From: Bacteroides uniformis
Lineage (GTDB): Bacteria; Bacteroidota; Bacteroidia; Bacteroidales; Bacteroidaceae
Length of the DNA: 64,000 nucleotides
Direction of reading: 5' to 3'
Assembly: GCF_025147485.1 (NCBI RefSeq)
Contig: NZ_CP102263.1
Coordinates: 2,183,501 to 2,247,500 of the forward strand
The position numbers were made by a program, and so were the translations under genes. A model generated the notes under the pieces. The model saw only the letters and a program-made list of their open reading frames with translations, did not search any database and had not been told where the DNA came from. Positions 52,361 through 60,819 of the stretch are shown here, piece by piece; the first letter of the stretch is position 1, and each line of letters opens with the position of its first letter.

Positions 52361-53851
52361 ATGAAAATTAGAAATATAATAAATAGTACAATAGCTTTGT
52401 TTATGGTCCTGACATTTGCTTCTTGTGATGCACTAGACCTTAAGCCAATAAGCTTTATAACGAATGAATCTTTCTGGCAGACAGAAGATGACGTGAAGGG
52501 TGCGTTAAATGGTATTTATGTCCAGTTACGAGGAGCTGCTGAACATGATTTGTATATATTGGGGGAAGCGCGTAGCGAAATACTGACTGTAGGTATCGGT
52601 GGATATGGCGGATATGATATTTATTATTATAATACGTTGACACAAGCTAATATGCCTATATCCTGGATACGTTATTATCAGATAGTCAATTCATGCAATC
52701 TTCTTTTAAAGTATGCTCCCAATGTGACTTTTAATAACGAGACTTCCCGCAATAAAATGTTGGCTCAAGCTTATACAATGAGGGCTTTCATGTATTTTGT
52801 GATGACTCGTACATGGGGGGATTTGATAATCCATACAGATCCTATTGAAAACACAAATTCAGAAGTCCTTTATAAAGAAAGAAGACCCCAAACGGAAGTT
52901 TTCCAACTGATAAAAGATGATTTGGAGAAAGCTTTGTCTTTATATCCGGATGACAATTTCGGTGATCAAAGAGCTATGTGGTCAAAACCGGCAACATTGG
53001 CTTTGAAAGCTGAAGTATATCTTTGGAGTGGAAAAAAAATGAATGGTGGAAGCAGTGATATTGAAACTGCATTAAATGCTTTGAATTCAATTAAAACGGA
53101 TAAGCTTCGTTTACAGCCGGATTTTGCTGATGTATTTGCTTATGATAATAAGGGTAATGATGAAATCTTGATGAGTGTTAGATTTCAGGATTTGGAATCT
53201 GGTATTAACTATTTCAGATATATGTGGATACATGCGAGTGCTGTTCCTGGAGATGCTCCTCAAGAGGTAAAGGATATAGTTTATCCGATAGGGCCGGGAC
53301 AAGGTATTATAGTAGCTTCGGACGAGTATAGAAAGCAATATACAGAAGATGATACTCGAAAAAATGCTTCTTTTCTTGAGATTTATTCTAAAGATCAGGA
53401 AACTGGAGAAAATAAATTTTATGTTAGTGTAGTATTAAAAGGTAAAGGCTTGGTGCGAGATGGTGATCGTATTTTTGCAGATGATATCATATTGTACCGT
53501 TATGCTGATATTTTATTAATGAAGGCTGAGGCTAAAAATGCTTTGGGACAAGATCCTTCTGCAGAAATTAATGAGGTCAGGAAACGTGCATATAAAGACA
53601 AGTATGAAGAGCATATTTATGTGAATAGCACAAAAGAGGCGAATGATGCAGCTATCTTGAAAGAAAGACTTTTAGAATTGGCTTTTGAAGGTAAAAGGTG
53701 GTGGGATTTGGTACGTTTTGACAAAGCCTTTGATTTGGTTCCTTCTTTGAGAGAGCATAAGGGGGAAGATTATATGATGCTGTTCCCCATTCCTTTGTCA
53801 ACAATAAGCGTGGAGCCGAAAGTTACTCAAAATCCTGGTTGGGATAAATAA
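52361..53851 (+). CDS. SusD-like glycan-binding lipoprotein
   Basis: A 496-residue surface lipoprotein (LTFASC, acylated Cys22) forming the lid of the SusC pore. Family marks are the RagB/SusD N-terminal region with FWQTEDDVKGALNGIY, TPR-like helices (AQAYTMRAFMYFVMTRTWGD) and the C-terminal LKERLLELAFEGKRWWDLVRF. Ligand specificity cannot be read from sequence. It is followed by a strong hairpin before the next gene. Confidence 0.97.
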   Translation: MKIRNIINSTIALFMVLTFASCDALDLKPISFITNESFWQTEDDVKGALNGIYVQLRGAAEHDLYILGEARSEILTVGIGGYGGYDIYYYNTLTQANMPISWIRYYQIVNSCNLLLKYAPNVTFNNETSRNKMLAQAYTMRAFMYFVMTRTWGDLIIHTDPIENTNSEVLYKERRPQTEVFQLIKDDLEKALSLYPDDNFGDQRAMWSKPATLALKAEVYLWSGKKMNGGSSDIETALNALNSIKTDKLRLQPDFADVFAYDNKGNDEILMSVRFQDLESGINYFRYMWIHASAVPGDAPQEVKDIVYPIGPGQGIIVASDEYRKQYTEDDTRKNASFLEIYSKDQETGENKFYVSVVLKGKGLVRDGDRIFADDIILYRYADILLMKAEAKNALGQDPSAEINEVRKRAYKDKYEEHIYVNSTKEANDAAILKERLLELAFEGKRWWDLVRFDKAFDLVPSLREHKGEDYMMLFPIPLSTISVEPKVTQNPGWDK

Positions 53852-53864
53852 AGTATATTATTGA

Positions 53865-53908
53865 AATCTTTCCAATATGTTGTAACTTTACAGCATATTG
53901 GAAAGATT
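53865..53908 (+). terminator. Perfect 15-bp hairpin after susD
   Basis: AATCTTTCCAATATG (53865-53879) and CATATTGGAAAGATT (53894-53908) pair fully around a 14-base loop, 13 bases after the susD stop and 26 before the next ATG. No T tract follows, so partial termination or protection of the susCD message from 3' decay is more likely than full termination. Confidence 0.6.
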
Positions 53909-53934
53909 GATAAACGAACATAATAAAATTATAT

Positions 53935-55131
53935 ATGAAAAAGTCTATATTTCTCTTTTATTGTCTGCTTGTCCACTTGTGTTCTGCGACAACATTATTT
54001 GCTCAACAGAATGACGTTTTGATACCAGGTGTCAAGAAAATAAAGGATGTAATAATATATAAGGATACCATGTTTTACTCCGCTTTTCCTTCAGCTGTAA
54101 AATTATCGAATGGAGAGATACTGGTATCGTTCAGAAGAGCTCCAGACCGTAAAGTCTTTAAGGAGAAGAAGAATAATCATTTGGACCCGAATAGTTATCT
54201 GGTAGTAGTGAGATCCAAAGATGGCGAACATTGGACCAAGGAACCGGAACTGCTTTATGCCCATCCGTTTGGAGGCTCACAAGATCCATGTTTGTTGAAG
54301 TTGAAAGATGGAACACTGCTATGTGCTAGTTATTTGTGGACATTTATTCGTCCGGATGGTTTAGCTGTTCTTAAGAAACCGTTCGTACAGAATACAGACG
54401 CTGTTTTTGCAGGAGGATATTTGCTCCGTTCTTATGATGATGGTAGAACTTGGAATGATTTGATTATACCTTGTAGCGTTCCGTCTGAAATAAATTATAG
54501 TGGATTGGGAGGTAAATTGCCGGCTTATAATCGTGGCGCTTTGTATGAAGGAAAAGATGGACGTATTTTTTGGGCAGTAGTAGCTTCTGATACAGAAGCT
54601 TTAAGAAATACGTCGGTCTATTTGCTTATATCCAAAGATAAAGGAAAAACATGGGAATACGGTACGAAAATTGCTAAAGATAAAAAGGTCTCGTTTAATG
54701 AGACTTCCATGTATGAAACGCCTAATGGGGATTTGATTGCTTTTATGCGTTCGGAAGCGTTTGGTGACCAAGCTTGTATTGCACGGTCCATAGATGGTGG
54801 GAAAACATTTGGTGAATGGAAAAGTATGGGGTTCAAAGGACATCCTCTCCAGGCAATGAGGCTGCCAGACAATAGAGTTTTGTTGACATATGGTTATCGT
54901 CATGAACCTTGTGGAGTTAGAGCCAGAATTCTTAATGCAGAATGTACAGATTTTGCCACGGCTCCTGAGATTATCATAAGAGATGATGCGGATGATGGAG
55001 ATGTCGGATATACATGGGCTGTACAGCTGGATGAGAAGAGGGTATTGGTGGTATACTATATAAACTTTGACAGAGCCAAAGGTACTAGACATATACAAGG
55101 CTCTATTTTAGAGATTGAACCGCAAGGATAA
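53935..55131 (+). CDS. Secreted BNR-repeat (sialidase-fold) glycosidase candidate
   Basis: A 398-residue protein with signal peptide (FLFYCLLVHLCSATTLFAQ) and a six-bladed sialidase-like propeller. Asp-box copies are SKDGEHWTKE, SYDDGRTWNDL, SKDKGKTWEYG and SIDGGKTFGEWK. FRRAP near residue 65 sits where sialidases have RIP. It is often labelled exo-alpha-sialidase, but the locus has no sialic acid catabolic genes and the full arginine triad was not confirmed, so another exo-activity on the same fold is possible. Confidence 0.75.
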   Translation: MKKSIFLFYCLLVHLCSATTLFAQQNDVLIPGVKKIKDVIIYKDTMFYSAFPSAVKLSNGEILVSFRRAPDRKVFKEKKNNHLDPNSYLVVVRSKDGEHWTKEPELLYAHPFGGSQDPCLLKLKDGTLLCASYLWTFIRPDGLAVLKKPFVQNTDAVFAGGYLLRSYDDGRTWNDLIIPCSVPSEINYSGLGGKLPAYNRGALYEGKDGRIFWAVVASDTEALRNTSVYLLISKDKGKTWEYGTKIAKDKKVSFNETSMYETPNGDLIAFMRSEAFGDQACIARSIDGGKTFGEWKSMGFKGHPLQAMRLPDNRVLLTYGYRHEPCGVRARILNAECTDFATAPEIIIRDDADDGDVGYTWAVQLDEKRVLVVYYINFDRAKGTRHIQGSILEIEPQG

Positions 55132-55146
55132 TTGTTAATACATAAT

Positions 55147-56337
55147 ATGATGAAGAGAAAACAAATTCCGGGCAATATGGATTCCAGCCCTCAAAAGATG
55201 TCTCGTCGTAAAGCATTGGCTACTATGGCAGGTGCCGTAGGATTGGCAGCATTACCTGGTGTAGGGCATGCATTGAATCCCATCAAGAAAGAACGGAGAG
55301 ACATTCAAACCTCTGCTTTTACATCTATCCATACTATGCGTAACGCTGTATCTCGTCAGTTTACGACTTTTGACTTGAATACTAAGATTAAAGCCCATTT
55401 GGTTGGACCGGGTGAGAAATCTGTACTGGTAGATCACACTTCTCCTGGTGTAATTACCCGTATGTGGTTTACTATTAATGGTTGGTTTTGGGAAAATTGG
55501 GATTTAAGTAAGGAGCGGTGGCCTGATCCTACTATTTTGAAAATGCTGATTTTGCGTATTTATTGGGATGGTGAGGACTATCCTTCTGTAGAATGTCCGA
55601 TTGGTGACTTCTTTGGTATAGGGCATTGTGAATATAAGCATTATATGTCCAAATATATAGGTATGTCCAGTGGAGGTTTCTATTGTTATTTTCCGATGCC
55701 ATTTAAAAAGGTAAGGATAGAAGTGGAAAATCTTCATCACCGTTTGACTACAAGCGTTTTCTTAAATGCCAATTATGATCAATTGGAGAGTTTACCTGAG
55801 GGTATGGGACGATTCCATTGTTTATATAATGCTGGTACCAATCCTGGTTATGAACCATTAACCATATTGCAGACTAAAGGACATGGACATTTTATTGGCT
55901 GTTCCTTGTCCATGCAGAGTTGGCTTCCAAACTACTTGGGATATTTGGAAGCACCCGAGTTTATTTATATCGATACGGAAGACAAAAGTGTACCGACTAT
56001 AGTTGGTTCTGGACTTGAAGATTATTTTAATGGTGGCTGGTATTTTAGGGAAGGTGAATTCTGTGGAGAGTTGCATGGAGTTCCTATAAAGGATCCGCTC
56101 CGTTCGATGGTGAGTATGTATCGTTATCATGAGCAAGATGCAATCTGTTTCAATGAAAGTTTTATTTTTGATTTTATAAATCCCCGTAAACCGGAGCAGA
56201 CCCGGCCCTTTAAATTCTCTTCGGCGGCTTTCTGGTATCAAGACAAAGCTGTACCTCTGGCGTTCAAATTACCAGAGAAAGAAAAGTTGGTTGATTGGTA
56301 TAGAATGCGTGATACAGACCATCAAGCTATACCATAA
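55147..56337 (+). CDS. GH172 (DUF2961) family glycoside hydrolase
   Basis: A 396-residue protein of the DUF2961/GH172 family: TMRNAVSRQFTTFDLNTKIKA, GPGEKSVLVDHTSPGVITRMW, YWDGEDYPSVECPIGDFFG and GLEDYFNGGWYF are the conserved blocks with acidic catalytic candidates. Characterised GH172 enzymes act on fructofuranosyl or arabinofuranosyl linkages. The N-terminus carries MSRRKALATMAGAVGLAALPG, a twin-arginine-like signal. ATG 55147 is used; the frame extends to a TTG at 55132 just after the previous stop. Confidence 0.88.
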   Translation: MMKRKQIPGNMDSSPQKMSRRKALATMAGAVGLAALPGVGHALNPIKKERRDIQTSAFTSIHTMRNAVSRQFTTFDLNTKIKAHLVGPGEKSVLVDHTSPGVITRMWFTINGWFWENWDLSKERWPDPTILKMLILRIYWDGEDYPSVECPIGDFFGIGHCEYKHYMSKYIGMSSGGFYCYFPMPFKKVRIEVENLHHRLTTSVFLNANYDQLESLPEGMGRFHCLYNAGTNPGYEPLTILQTKGHGHFIGCSLSMQSWLPNYLGYLEAPEFIYIDTEDKSVPTIVGSGLEDYFNGGWYFREGEFCGELHGVPIKDPLRSMVSMYRYHEQDAICFNESFIFDFINPRKPEQTRPFKFSSAAFWYQDKAVPLAFKLPEKEKLVDWYRMRDTDHQAIP

Positions 56338-56374
56338 GATTGATATTTATATTTACTTTTTGAATTACTGAAAT

Positions 56375-58984
56375 ATGTTACTTGAAGATAGGATTTTGAA
56401 AAAATGGTTATTACCTTTTATATTGTCGGTTCTTATTGCCGTAGATTCCATGGCTCAATGCATTCCGGTGTACAAGGATTCTAGTATGTCTGTTGAACGA
56501 CGGGTTACAGATTTATTGGGCAGAATGACATTACGAGAAAAAATAGCACAATTAAGTCATTTGCATGGTTATCAATTATACAATGGTCAAGAGGTGGATT
56601 ACCAAAAATTAAGAGATGCAGCTGGTGATATTAGTTACGGCTGTATTGAGGGATTCAATCTTACTGGTGAAAATGTGCGGAAAGCATTTCATGCAATTCA
56701 GAAATATATGGTTGAAGAGACACGCTTGGGAATCCCAGTTTTTACAGTAACTGAGTCTTTACATGGCTCGGTACATGATGGTTCTACCATTTTTCCTCAA
56801 TCTGTAGCCGTTGGTAGTACTTTTAATTTAGATTTGGCTTATCAGATGACTAAAGCAATTGCTACAGAATTAAGGTCCCAAGGGGTAATTCAGACTCTTT
56901 CACCAGGATTGGATGTTGTTCGGGATTTGCGATGGGGGCGTGTTGAGGAATCGTTTGGTGAAGATCCTTGGCTAGTGGGACAGATGGGGATTGCACAAGT
57001 GAAAGGTTATATTGACGGAGGAATATCTCCAATGTTGAAACCTTTTGGACCGGGAGGAGCTCCTTTGGGAGGGCTGAACTTGGCTTCAGTTGAGAGTGGA
57101 GAACGGGATATACGTAATATCCATATCAAGCCGTATGAGATGGCTGTTCGGAATACGGAAGTGAAGGCGGTGATGACCTCCTATAATTCTTGGAATGGCA
57201 TCCCTAATTCTGCTTCTTCTTATTTACTGACGAATATTTTACGCAATGAATGGGGATTCAAAGGATATGTATATTCCGATTGGGGGGCAGTGGCTATGTT
57301 GAAGGATTTTCAGCATACAGCTAAGGATGATAGTGAAGCGGCTATCCAAGCCTTGACTGCGGGGGTGGACTTGGAAGCTTCCAGTAATTGCTATTGGGCT
57401 TTGGAGCAATTGATAGAGCAAGGCAGGTTTGATGAAAAATATGTGGATTTGGCTGTTGGACGTATCTTACGTGTTAAATTTGAATTAGGATTGTTCGAGA
57501 ATCCATATCAGGGCGCTGACATGCCGGGAGTAGCCATGCGTACTAAAGAAGCGGTGGAGCTATCGCGCAGAGTGGCTGATGAATCGATTGTTTTATTGAA
57601 GAATGAAAATACTCTTTTACCCTTAAATTTGAATAAAATAAAATCATTAGCAGTGATTGGGCCGAATGCTAATCAAGTACAGTTCGGGGATTATACATGG
57701 AGCCGGAGTAATAAAGATGGGGTTACTCCACTTGAAGGCCTAAAGAAACGGGTTGGAAATAAGATAAAAATAAATTATGCGGCAGGATGTGATCTTATTA
57801 CAGATAATAAATCCGGATTTGATGAAGCTGTAGCTGCTGTAAAAGCGAGTGACATGGCTGTTGTATTTGTTGGTTCTTCTAGTGCTTCACTGGCACGTGA
57901 CTATTCAGATGCTACATGTGGGGAGGGGTTTGACCTCTCTTCTCTGGATCTGACAGGTGTACAAGAAGAATTGGTGGAAGAAATCTATGCAATAGGAAAA
58001 CCTGTTATAGTTGTATTGGTTACAGGTAAGCCTTTTTCTATTTCTTGGATAAAAGAACATATTCCAGCCATAGTTGTACAATGGTACGGTGGTGAGAAAG
58101 CTGGAGATGCAATAGCTGATATGTTATTGGGAAATATTAATCCTTCAGCCAAACTTCCATTCTCGTTTCCGCAGAGCGTAGGACATTTACCGGTTTTTTA
58201 TAATCATTTGCCAACGGACAAAGGATTCTATCGTCGTCCTGGTAGACCAAATGAACCTGGACGTGATTATGTTTTTTCTTCACCAGCTCCGTTATGGTCT
58301 TTTGGGCATGGATTGAGTTATACTACATTTGAGTATTTGAATGCTCATTATTCTGCAGAGTTATTACATCCATCTGATACCTTGATTGTCAGTGTATCTT
58401 TGAAGAATACGGGTAGTGTAGCGGGAAAGGAGGTAGTACAGCTTTATGTTCGAGATGTGGTCAGTTCGGTTGTGACTCCGGTCAAGCAACTGAAGGCATT
58501 CTCAAAACCATTCTTACAACCAGGCGAAATGCAGACAGTTGTTTTGAAGCTACCAATACAAGAATTGGCCTTATATGATTTGAGCATGAAAAAAGTAGTA
58601 GAAGAAGGGGAGTATGAAATACAGATAGGAACAGCCTCAGATGATATCAGATTACGAAGGACAATCTTTGTTGGCAGACAGCCGGTGACTAGTAATAGTC
58701 TTGGTCATAACGACTTCTGCATGGATGAAATTGTGAAGAATCCAGGAAGAAAGATAAAGGTTGCTGGTTGTGTCAGAGATGTACAAGCAACCCCTATAAG
58801 TGGAATTGAAATCAAATCTAATTATTCTGGTAGAACGGTTATAAGTAAGGAAGGCGGAAGATATTCCATTCTGACTGTAGAAAACGATGTGCTAACGGTT
58901 TCTGCCAAAGGATTCGAGACAGTAAATATCAAGGTGAATAAACAAAAGGATATAGATATAAAATTGAATTACAGTCATGATTAA
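56375..58984 (+). CDS. GH3 glycoside hydrolase with C-terminal regulatory-like domain
   Basis: An 869-residue exo-beta-glycosidase with signal peptide ending SMAQC. The GH3 barrel has TESLHGSVHDGSTIFPQ and the nucleophile Asp302 in YVYSDWGAVAM; the second domain has ESIVLLKNENTLLPL and VVFVGSS, followed by a fibronectin III-like domain (SLKNTGSVAGKEVVQLYV). An unusual extra domain of about 80 residues (790-869, KVAGCVRDVQATPISGIEI, GGRYSI) is carboxypeptidase-regulatory-like, as at the start of SusC. Likely beta-glucosidase, beta-xylosidase or beta-N-acetylhexosaminidase. Overlaps the GH20 gene by 8 bases. Confidence 0.92.
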   Translation: MLLEDRILKKWLLPFILSVLIAVDSMAQCIPVYKDSSMSVERRVTDLLGRMTLREKIAQLSHLHGYQLYNGQEVDYQKLRDAAGDISYGCIEGFNLTGENVRKAFHAIQKYMVEETRLGIPVFTVTESLHGSVHDGSTIFPQSVAVGSTFNLDLAYQMTKAIATELRSQGVIQTLSPGLDVVRDLRWGRVEESFGEDPWLVGQMGIAQVKGYIDGGISPMLKPFGPGGAPLGGLNLASVESGERDIRNIHIKPYEMAVRNTEVKAVMTSYNSWNGIPNSASSYLLTNILRNEWGFKGYVYSDWGAVAMLKDFQHTAKDDSEAAIQALTAGVDLEASSNCYWALEQLIEQGRFDEKYVDLAVGRILRVKFELGLFENPYQGADMPGVAMRTKEAVELSRRVADESIVLLKNENTLLPLNLNKIKSLAVIGPNANQVQFGDYTWSRSNKDGVTPLEGLKKRVGNKIKINYAAGCDLITDNKSGFDEAVAAVKASDMAVVFVGSSSASLARDYSDATCGEGFDLSSLDLTGVQEELVEEIYAIGKPVIVVLVTGKPFSISWIKEHIPAIVVQWYGGEKAGDAIADMLLGNINPSAKLPFSFPQSVGHLPVFYNHLPTDKGFYRRPGRPNEPGRDYVFSSPAPLWSFGHGLSYTTFEYLNAHYSAELLHPSDTLIVSVSLKNTGSVAGKEVVQLYVRDVVSSVVTPVKQLKAFSKPFLQPGEMQTVVLKLPIQELALYDLSMKKVVEEGEYEIQIGTASDDIRLRRTIFVGRQPVTSNSLGHNDFCMDEIVKNPGRKIKVAGCVRDVQATPISGIEIKSNYSGRTVISKEGGRYSILTVENDVLTVSAKGFETVNIKVNKQKDIDIKLNYSHD

Positions 58985-60794
58985 ACACGAAATCAGATGG
59001 GAATACATATTGGTAATATGTATTATTCTCGGTACGTTACCTTGTAATGCACAGTCAGTAATTCCTATGCCAAAAGAAATGGTGATGGGAGAAGGTTCTT
59101 GGGATGTATCTGCCGATACACGTATAAATTACAGTAATGATGCGCTTACCAAAACAGTCAGTCTCTTTAATAATTATTTAGATGGACGGTTTGGGGTGAC
59201 TTTGAAGAAAGGATCGAAAGGAAAGAATGCCATTCATTTGCAGATAGACAAGAAAATGCCTTTAGAGGCATATTCATTAGTTGTGGATGATAAGGGAGTA
59301 ACAATCAAGGGAAGTGAAGCTGGAATATTTTATGGAATTCAGACATTGCAGCAGTTACTTGTTGATAAGGGAAATGGATGCATACAGCTTCCGTATATTA
59401 TGATAAATGATGAACCCCGTTTTGGTTATCGTGGTTTGATGTTGGATGTTGCACGTTATTTTTACTCAGTGGAATATGTAAAAGAGTATATAGATTTAAT
59501 GGCTCGTTATAAAATAAATAGATTCCATTGGCATTTGACAGAAGATGCCGGGTGGCGTATTGAAATAAAAAAGTATCCAGAATTGACCAAAATTGGGGCA
59601 TGGCGTAATAGTACTCAGTGGGGGCATAATCCGACAGAACAAGATCGTATTCCACATGGAGGATTCTATACTCAGGAGCAGATTAAGGAGATTATCCAAT
59701 ATGCGGCAGATAGGTACATCACTATTGTTCCGGAGATCGATTTACCAGGACATACAATGTCTGTTTTAGCTACATATCCGGAGCTGTCTTGCACGGGCGG
59801 ACCATTTCGGATACCGGAAACTTGGGGTATTAAGGAGGAAGTTCTTTGTCTCGGTAATGATAAAACCTATCGGTTTGTAGAAGATGTTTTATCTGAGGTG
59901 ATAGATTTGTTTCCCGGTGAGTATATTCATATAGGCGGTGATGAGGCACCTAAAAGACGTTGGAAAGAATGTCCGAAGTGTCAACGACGCATTAAGGAAA
60001 ATAAATTGAAAGATGAACATGAATTGCAAAGTTACTTCATCCATCATTTGGATGAATTTGTAACGGGGAAGGGGCGAAAAATCATTGGTTGGGATGAAAT
60101 CTTAGAAGGTGGTCTGGCACCGAATGCTGCTGTAATGAGCTGGAGAGGAGAAAACGGTGGAATTGCTGCAGCGGGAATGGGGCATAAAGTGGTGATGGCT
60201 CCCAATAACTATATGTATATTGATTATTATCAGAGTGAGGATTATACTAATGAGCCTTTAAATATAGGAGGACTGGTTACGTTGGAACATATCTACAGCT
60301 ATGAACCTTATACGCCTAAGCTTACAAAAGAGCAATGCGGTTATATAATGGGGGTACAAGCTAATGTTTGGGGAGAATTTATACATCATCCTGATAAAGT
60401 GAACTATATGGCATATCCTCGGGCTATGGCCCTTTCAGAAATAGGTTGGTCACCTGCGGAAAAGAAGAATTATGCAGATTTCCGTGAAAGATTAGCGGGA
60501 TGTTTGGCTGAACTGGATAGACAAGGGGTTACTTTCCGTATTCCCGAACCGATTGGTTGGGATAAAGCTATTGTTAGAGGCGGTAACGCGATAGTGGATT
60601 TGAAGCCGTCAGTAGAGGGTGCTGATATATATTATACCACAGATGGTACCGATCCTCGTTTATATGGAAAACTCTATACGGATACATTGCAGTTACCTTT
60701 ATCTTTCAGTGGAGTAAATATAAAATGTTATCTCCGCCTTTCTTCCGGTAGAAGTAGTGCTGTTTATACAGTTGTAGCTCCTGATACAAAATAA
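58977..60794 (+). CDS. GH20 beta-N-acetylhexosaminidase
   Basis: A 605-residue secreted enzyme removing terminal beta-linked GlcNAc or GalNAc. It has a signal peptide (ILVICIILGTLPCNAQ), the GH20b domain, the GH20 barrel with GLMLDVARYFYSVEYVKEYI, NRFHWHLTEDAGWRIEI and the catalytic pair Asp322-Glu323 in HIGGDEAPKRRW, followed by a small beta-sandwich (ADIYYTTDGTDPR) of the chitobiase C-terminal type. The substrate-assisted mechanism is specific for 2-acetamido sugars, so the target glycan must contain HexNAc. Confidence 0.95.
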   Translation: MIKHEIRWEYILVICIILGTLPCNAQSVIPMPKEMVMGEGSWDVSADTRINYSNDALTKTVSLFNNYLDGRFGVTLKKGSKGKNAIHLQIDKKMPLEAYSLVVDDKGVTIKGSEAGIFYGIQTLQQLLVDKGNGCIQLPYIMINDEPRFGYRGLMLDVARYFYSVEYVKEYIDLMARYKINRFHWHLTEDAGWRIEIKKYPELTKIGAWRNSTQWGHNPTEQDRIPHGGFYTQEQIKEIIQYAADRYITIVPEIDLPGHTMSVLATYPELSCTGGPFRIPETWGIKEEVLCLGNDKTYRFVEDVLSEVIDLFPGEYIHIGGDEAPKRRWKECPKCQRRIKENKLKDEHELQSYFIHHLDEFVTGKGRKIIGWDEILEGGLAPNAAVMSWRGENGGIAAAGMGHKVVMAPNNYMYIDYYQSEDYTNEPLNIGGLVTLEHIYSYEPYTPKLTKEQCGYIMGVQANVWGEFIHHPDKVNYMAYPRAMALSEIGWSPAEKKNYADFRERLAGCLAELDRQGVTFRIPEPIGWDKAIVRGGNAIVDLKPSVEGADIYYTTDGTDPRLYGKLYTDTLQLPLSFSGVNIKCYLRLSSGRSSAVYTVVAPDTK

Positions 60795-60819
60795 AAAAAT
60801 GATAATAAATACAGTATTT

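Noticed and set aside
53935..55131. Sialic acid utilisation locus
   Set aside because: Only the propeller fold suggests sialidase; no nanA, nanE, nanT or sialic acid epimerase is present.
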